Source of the DNA: a virus | Strand: one strand, 5' to 3' | Length of the DNA stretch: 26,473 nucleotides | Virus record (IMG/VR): IMGVR_UViG_3300023445_000002 | Location: 1 to 26,473 of that record | Part shown: positions 22,356 through 26,473 of the stretch, in pieces | Layout: every line of letters begins with the position of its first letter | Position numbering within the stretch: position 1 is the first letter of the stretch | Position numbers and translations under genes: made by a program | The notes under the pieces: model-generated | Told to the model about the DNA's origin: nothing | What the model saw: only the letters and a program-made list of their open reading frames with translations | Databases searched by the model: none

Positions 22356-23878
22356 GTGAAGTATCGCTTCAACCTTCGGATGAAGTCCATGTAGAAAGTG
22401 CTGATATGTACCTAGAGCAAAATGAGTTCTTGGCTGCGGAACAGGGTTATAAAATAGCCTTGGGTATGAACCCCGTAAATAAGGATGCACTTTTGGGCTT
22501 GGCACACATTGCTAGTTTGGGCGGACACCCTTCTGCACTTCTTGAATATGCTGATATGCTTCTTGAACATCATTCTGATGACCCTTTTGTGGTTGCATCT
22601 GTTGCAAACATCAAAGAAGATACAACATTGTTTGCAAGGGCTTACTCAATGAACCCTTTGGATGCGCATATATCTATGCTTTATGCAAAGAACCTGATTA
22701 AAAATAATAACGTAATTGATGCGGCTCTTGTATTGAAGGCGATTACCTGCGGAAAAAACTTAGAGATTAAATTAGCAGTTTCGGAACTACTCATTGAGTG
22801 TTCGGAAGTTGAATTATCTTGTGTATATTTGGAGGACATCCTAAAAGAACGTCCTGATTCATGGTTGGCTTATTGTCATGCCCTTCCTCTATTTGACCAC
22901 AAGAAATCAAAAGCATGTGACCCTGAAAAGGTCAAAGAAATTATTTCAAATTTATCCACACCTGCCGATAAGGTTGCCTTACTGCAAAATGGTTTGGGTA
23001 AGTTGTTAGAGAAACGTGGTAATCATAAAGAATCGTGGGAAGCGTATCAGGCATCTAATGATATTGTGTCAAAGATTAGGTACAACTATGCTGATTATGC
23101 GGCGGTAGAAAAACGATACGAAGAACAGTTCACTAAGGATTTCTTTGATGGTATTCCTGAATCAAAAGAAAGTCCTTTTATATTTGTGTTTGGTATGCCT
23201 AGAAGCGGCACAACATTAACAGAACAAATCTTAGGAAAACATAGTGACATTACTGCTTTGGGTGAGTTGATGGCTGTGCCTGATTCAGCTAAAGATTTTA
23301 GTGTCCTATTTTCAAGCGGTTCTAATCTACCGAACAACCCTGATGAATTGGCAGATGAATATTTGGCGGAACGTGTTAGGACGTTTGATACGCGATATTG
23401 TGTTGATAAAATGCCTTCCAACTATAAGTTTATACCTCTGATTTATGCAATGTTCCCAACAGCTAAATTTGTGTATTGTAAACGTAATGCGTTGGATAAT
23501 TGTTTTTCTTGTCTCACAACATTGTTTGCTAAAAGGCATGATTACTCTTTCGACCAAGTTGAAATGGGTAAAGAATATAATCATCATATGCGATTGATGG
23601 AGTTATGGAACGACATCTTACCGTCGGGGACTATTCATCAAGTCGATTATGAGGATATGGTTAAAGACCAAGAAGGCACAACCAAAGAATTGTTGGATTA
23701 TATTGGATTAGATTATCAGGTTGGATGTAAGGACTTTCATACATTGAAACGTAATGTTAAGACTGCATCGCTTGCCCAAGTAGTTAAGCCTATGTACACC
23801 ACAAGTGTTAGTAGAGCAACACCTTATTTGGAGAATTTAGAACCGCTAATACAGGAGCTTCAAGATGGCAGTAAGTAG
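22352..23878 (+). CDS. TPR-sulfotransferase fusion protein
   Basis: 508 residues. The N-terminal ~240 look like tetratricopeptide repeats (FLAAEQGYKIALGMNPVNKD at 26-45; LGKLLEKRGNHKESWEAYQA at 215-234). The C-terminal ~230 are a Sulfotransfer_3-type domain: the 5'-phosphosulfate loop FGMPRSGTT (280-288), a GEL with candidate catalytic-base glutamate 305, VDKMPSNY (351-358), and the 3'-phosphate site YCKRNALDNCFS (375-386, arginine 378 and serine 386). Such enzymes move sulfate from PAPS to a hydroxyl or tyrosine; the GE and DKMP features recall tyrosylprotein sulfotransferases. All key residues seem present, so activity is likely. It sits between structural genes. The target is unknown: virion protein, host surface sugar or metabolite. 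Confidence 0.85.
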   Translation: MSEVSLQPSDEVHVESADMYLEQNEFLAAEQGYKIALGMNPVNKDALLGLAHIASLGGHPSALLEYADMLLEHHSDDPFVVASVANIKEDTTLFARAYSMNPLDAHISMLYAKNLIKNNNVIDAALVLKAITCGKNLEIKLAVSELLIECSEVELSCVYLEDILKERPDSWLAYCHALPLFDHKKSKACDPEKVKEIISNLSTPADKVALLQNGLGKLLEKRGNHKESWEAYQASNDIVSKIRYNYADYAAVEKRYEEQFTKDFFDGIPESKESPFIFVFGMPRSGTTLTEQILGKHSDITALGELMAVPDSAKDFSVLFSSGSNLPNNPDELADEYLAERVRTFDTRYCVDKMPSNYKFIPLIYAMFPTAKFVYCKRNALDNCFSCLTTLFAKRHDYSFDQVEMGKEYNHHMRLMELWNDILPSGTIHQVDYEDMVKDQEGTTKELLDYIGLDYQVGCKDFHTLKRNVKTASLAQVVKPMYTTSVSRATPYLENLEPLIQELQDGSK

Positions 23879-24215
23879 ATTCAGAGATAGGGGTGAAGTT
23901 CGTGTAGCGTATCCATTGGCATCATTGTTTGATGATTTGATTGTCTATGTACAAAACTCCACGTTAGAAGGCGCAAAGTCTGTAACAGTCACTAAGCTTG
24001 AATTAGAAAATTTTGTTGTTTCTGCAAAAAGGTATGCTTTAGGTACACCAAGAGGAACATCCGACAGATATGACGTGTTCTCTATTTTATTTAAAGAGAT
24101 AGATAAATGCACCAATGGTAAACCCCAGAATGGTGTTAGTAGTGCTATCAACACATGGGCGCTAGACGAACGAGAGGTGTTGTACATGTTTAGTTCTTAT
24201 TACGGAGGTTCATAA
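23865..24215 (+). CDS. Small protein after sulfotransferase, unknown function
   Basis: 116 residues, not recognised. It has no membrane segment or signal; the composition is mixed, with a polar middle (KRYALGTPRGTSDRYDVFSI) and a tyrosine/glycine-rich end (YMFSSYYGGS). AGGAG at 23853-23857 serves the ATG, which lies 14 bases inside the sulfotransferase gene. It ends TAATG into the next structural gene. The overlap suggests that it is made with the sulfotransferase; partner or substrate status is only a possibility. Confidence 0.68.
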   Translation: MAVSRFRDRGEVRVAYPLASLFDDLIVYVQNSTLEGAKSVTVTKLELENFVVSAKRYALGTPRGTSDRYDVFSILFKEIDKCTNGKPQNGVSSAINTWALDEREVLYMFSSYYGGS

Positions 24216-25567
24216 TGTCTAAGTATTTTGGAATTGTAGGTGTAGCTGCAGTTACATTGATGCCAGGGTATGTAACCCCAGGCTCTGCGGCTAATAAAGC
24301 AGCAAATACAGCATTGACTAAAAATGCGGCATGGAAAGACCATTTGATTCTTGCACCTGTACAGAACACGGCATTGACAGCCCCATCTAGTACTGCTGGG
24401 GGTATGGAGATAGCATCCGTCACGCAACTTATGAATGCTGTGACTAGCCAAACAACTTTTGCGTCTATCGGCTCATTCTGCTTAGGTGCTGCTTACACTA
24501 AGGCAACCAAGGTACGGATTGATAAATTTCGCGGTTCTCTTAAACGCTCCACTACTCACAAGTATTTTGTAGATGCGTATTCTGTTAATGGTGCAGGTAC
24601 AGCAAGTACAAGGGTTGCTTCGGTTCAACTAGGTACTTATGCTGGCTTTGCAGGTGGTTGGTTCAACCCTTCTGCAACATTTACAACAGGTGCAAGTAAA
24701 ACCGTTACTGTTCCTGCTGGTGGGCATTTAGTTATGCGTGCTGTTGGTAATGGTGGGACATCCTCGGGTATTAAATTAACCACAGGTTGGAAGGCAGGCG
24801 CTATATCATCGGCTTTCATTCTAATTACAACAGAGTCTCCTGCCATACCAGTCGCTAGTGTCGAGAACAGAGAAAGATTTAATGACTCTACGGGTAACCC
24901 ATTACCAGATGGCACTAAGGTTTATGAGTATGATGCTTCGACTATGGCATATACAGGTATAGTTGGTTTGATTGGTGGTGCTGCTGTTGGTTCTGGTGCT
25001 GCAGAAGTTGGTGTATTGCCTGCCGCAGTGGGTGTGGGGGAAGTAGTATTCACTCGCGTCAATGCGGATGTTGGCGAATACTTCTATATTATCCCTGACC
25101 CAGCATCTGGGAATGTTTGGACATTGAATAGCTTGACTGCACTAGGCGCTAAAATTAATCCGTCTAGTTTGGCTAAATTGGTAGCTGAATGTACAACTGC
25201 AGGAACAACGGGTGCAACAGAACCTTTATGGGATACATTATCTTTGGTTAAAGGGTCTACCGTCGTTGATGGTACGGCTACTTGGACTATGGTTGAAGTT
25301 GAAACTCTTTGTACTGGTGCGGTGACAGGATACCAATTAGGTCATTGGTCTGCTAATATGGCAGGTGTTATTTCCGCCGCTGGACCGCCAGTCGTATCTG
25401 CAACGATTGTAGCCCCATCTGATGCAACCGCAAATCAACATGCGGTTTGTACGACGGCAGGTGTTGCAGGTGCAATAGCGCCAATTTGGACAGGTTTAGC
25501 TGTAGGGGCAACTGTAGTCGATGGTACTATAACTTGGACTATCACTGCTGATGCGGTATACGACTAA
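24215..25567 (+). CDS. Virion surface/fibre-like protein with two TTAGTTG modules
   Basis: 450 residues, rich in alanine, glycine and threonine. Two copies of a well-known phage fibre module ('.a.TaGtTGatePlW....g.tv.DGtvtWt') are visible at about 325-360 (CTTAGTTGATEPLW ... VDGTATWT) and 410-444 (CTTAGVAGAIAPIW ... VDGTITWT). The N-terminal ~200 residues are beta-rich and resemble no family I can name; the start FGIVGVAAVTLMPGYV is hydrophobic but lacks a convincing signal peptide. GGAGG lies just before the TAATG junction. It is probably exposed on the virion, and its tyrosines and serines could be modified by the nearby enzyme (speculation). Confidence 0.72.
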   Translation: MSKYFGIVGVAAVTLMPGYVTPGSAANKAANTALTKNAAWKDHLILAPVQNTALTAPSSTAGGMEIASVTQLMNAVTSQTTFASIGSFCLGAAYTKATKVRIDKFRGSLKRSTTHKYFVDAYSVNGAGTASTRVASVQLGTYAGFAGGWFNPSATFTTGASKTVTVPAGGHLVMRAVGNGGTSSGIKLTTGWKAGAISSAFILITTESPAIPVASVENRERFNDSTGNPLPDGTKVYEYDASTMAYTGIVGLIGGAAVGSGAAEVGVLPAAVGVGEVVFTRVNADVGEYFYIIPDPASGNVWTLNSLTALGAKINPSSLAKLVAECTTAGTTGATEPLWDTLSLVKGSTVVDGTATWTMVEVETLCTGAVTGYQLGHWSANMAGVISAAGPPVVSATIVAPSDATANQHAVCTTAGVAGAIAPIWTGLAVGATVVDGTITWTITADAVYD

Positions 25568-25986
25568 TGGCAACTTGGTTTGGTCGTAATGTAGTTAATG
25601 TTGGCGGTGGTTGGTCTACAGCCAACCAAACTACTCAAGCTATTACTGGACCAGTGGCTACTGTTGCATATACAGAGCCACCCGAAACGGTAGCAGCTTC
25701 GGTGTTGGTACAGAAAGATTTGATAACTCATGTATTCAAGGATACTGCAGGGAACGTTCTGTCTGATGGAATCAATGTTGTGGCTTTTATTGCCAGCACC
25801 ATGGCTAATGCAAACCCTACTATAGCAGGTAGTGGTTTGGTTGGTAATGTGAATGTTGGTGTTGGAGAAGTGCAGATAATTGTTGCAGATTCATCTAGTA
25901 TTATATTGATTCCTGACCATGCTCATGCTTCTTTTCCGACTGGCGAAGTTGGTCATAGTCCACCTATCGTTCCTGCTGTAGTGTAA
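25567..25986 (+). CDS. Small beta-rich virion-like protein
   Basis: 139 residues. It begins MATWFGRNVVNVGGGWSTAN and continues beta-rich; the centre HVFKDTAGNVLSDGINVVAF looks like one Ig-like or bacterial beta-sandwich domain. The first gene of this group (24215) contains a comparable stretch (RERFNDSTGNPLPDGTKVYE), so the two may share a domain. TAATG couples it to the upstream gene. The role is unknown, probably structural. Confidence 0.65.
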   Translation: MATWFGRNVVNVGGGWSTANQTTQAITGPVATVAYTEPPETVAASVLVQKDLITHVFKDTAGNVLSDGINVVAFIASTMANANPTIAGSGLVGNVNVGVGEVQIIVADSSSIILIPDHAHASFPTGEVGHSPPIVPAVV

Positions 25987-25992
25987 TATACC

Positions 25993-26473
25993 ATGGCTAT
26001 TAGTTTTACTAAAAATACAGGCAGTGCAGCATCATCAACTACATTTGACCCTACTACTAATACAGCGTCAGGTGTTGTAAATGGTGTTGTTGATAGTGTT
26101 CAAGACTCACAGACAAGCCTATCCATTGGTGTTGCTATTGTATTGGGAAGTATTGTTGCTTCTCAAGTTGGCGATATTACTTCGTCCGAAGCATCTAACG
26201 CAGTCAATGCATCAATAACAAGCGTCCAAGTTGATGATAATACTTCGTCAACTGTAGGTAATGTTCATGTTGGTGTTAATTCATCTTCCCAACAATCAAA
26301 TAATACCTCAAGTATTGTTGGTGTTTCTCTAGGGAATGGCTTAATAGCGTCTCTACGGCAAAGTGATTCAGGTAGCCTACAAGCAACCATATCAAGCAAT
26401 ATTGCTATTGATTCTGTTCAGGGTAATGATGTAACCACAGAGGGTGGTGTTGTCATCATCAATAGTAGCATCA
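25993..26473 (+). CDS. Ser/Asn/Val-rich repetitive protein, start of gene (3'-truncated)
   Basis: This frame opens with ATG at 25993 (context ccATGGCT, as for several genes here) and stays open for 160 codons to the right edge. The product starts MAISFTKNTGSAASSTTFDP. It then has imperfect short repeats of alternating hydrophobic/polar type (GVVDSVQDSQTSLSIGVAIV, VDDNTSSTVGNVHVGV, NNTSSIVGVSLG, SSNIAIDSVQG) that suggest a beta-solenoid or stacked beta-sheet. There are no cysteines or charged clusters. It probably encodes a virion surface or fibre protein like its neighbours. The true length is unknown. Confidence 0.68.
   Translation, partial: MAISFTKNTGSAASSTTFDPTTNTASGVVNGVVDSVQDSQTSLSIGVAIVLGSIVASQVGDITSSEASNAVNASITSVQVDDNTSSTVGNVHVGVNSSSQQSNNTSSIVGVSLGNGLIASLRQSDSGSLQATISSNIAIDSVQGNDVTTEGGVVIINSSI

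Overview
The window is part of the late structural region of a tailed bacteriophage with a contractile, T4-type baseplate. All genes are on the + strand, densely packed and often overlapping by 1-8 bases (TAATG or ATGA junctions). The strongest indicators are homologues of T4 baseplate wedge proteins gp6 (incomplete at the left edge), gp7 (a short form) and gp8. A 1701-residue DUF4815-type baseplate protein and a series of T4-type late promoters (consensus TATAAATA) also point this way. The host cannot be named. The candidate spanin pair implies a Gram-negative host, and the gene content resembles AT-rich T4-like phages of aquatic bacteria.

Layout. (1) 2-2650: gp6 and gp7. (2) 2666-6536: a cassette between gp7 and gp8 that is GC-richer over much of its length. 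It holds two tail-fibre-like genes, a small unknown gene, an XkdW-like tail protein, an HExxH metallopeptidase-like protein and two membrane proteins. (3) 6612-12620: gp8 and the giant DUF4815 protein. (4) 12630-18756: a coiled-coil small protein, a 1152-residue fibre/adhesin with apparent carbohydrate-binding modules, small fibre-associated proteins, and three tandem paralogous jelly-roll-like proteins. (5) 18758-21299: a tail-chaperone-like protein, a DUF1353 protein, and a lysis block (amidase endolysin, two small membrane proteins, i-spanin-like and lipoprotein o-spanin-like genes). (6) 21315-22266: two single-domain virion-protein paralogues, each behind a late promoter. (7) 22266-26473: a 29-codon ORF, a TPR-sulfotransferase, a small unknown protein, and three probable surface or fibre proteins, the last cut by the right edge.

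How it works together: gp6, gp7, gp8 and the DUF4815 protein would build the baseplate wedges. The fibre, jelly-roll and 'TTAGTTG' module proteins probably provide host recognition. The amidase block releases progeny. Late promoters mark the starts of several transcription units. The most unusual items are the TPR-sulfotransferase inside the structural operon, the cassette splitting gp7 from gp8, two abutting perfect palindromes inside a fibre gene, and a late promoter interlocked with a terminator.

No stretch over 300 bases lacks a gene. The longest gap (6537-6638) holds a small palindrome and a late promoter. I saw no tRNA genes, CRISPR arrays, insertion sequences or minus-strand genes. All family assignments are by reading and memory; no database search was run.
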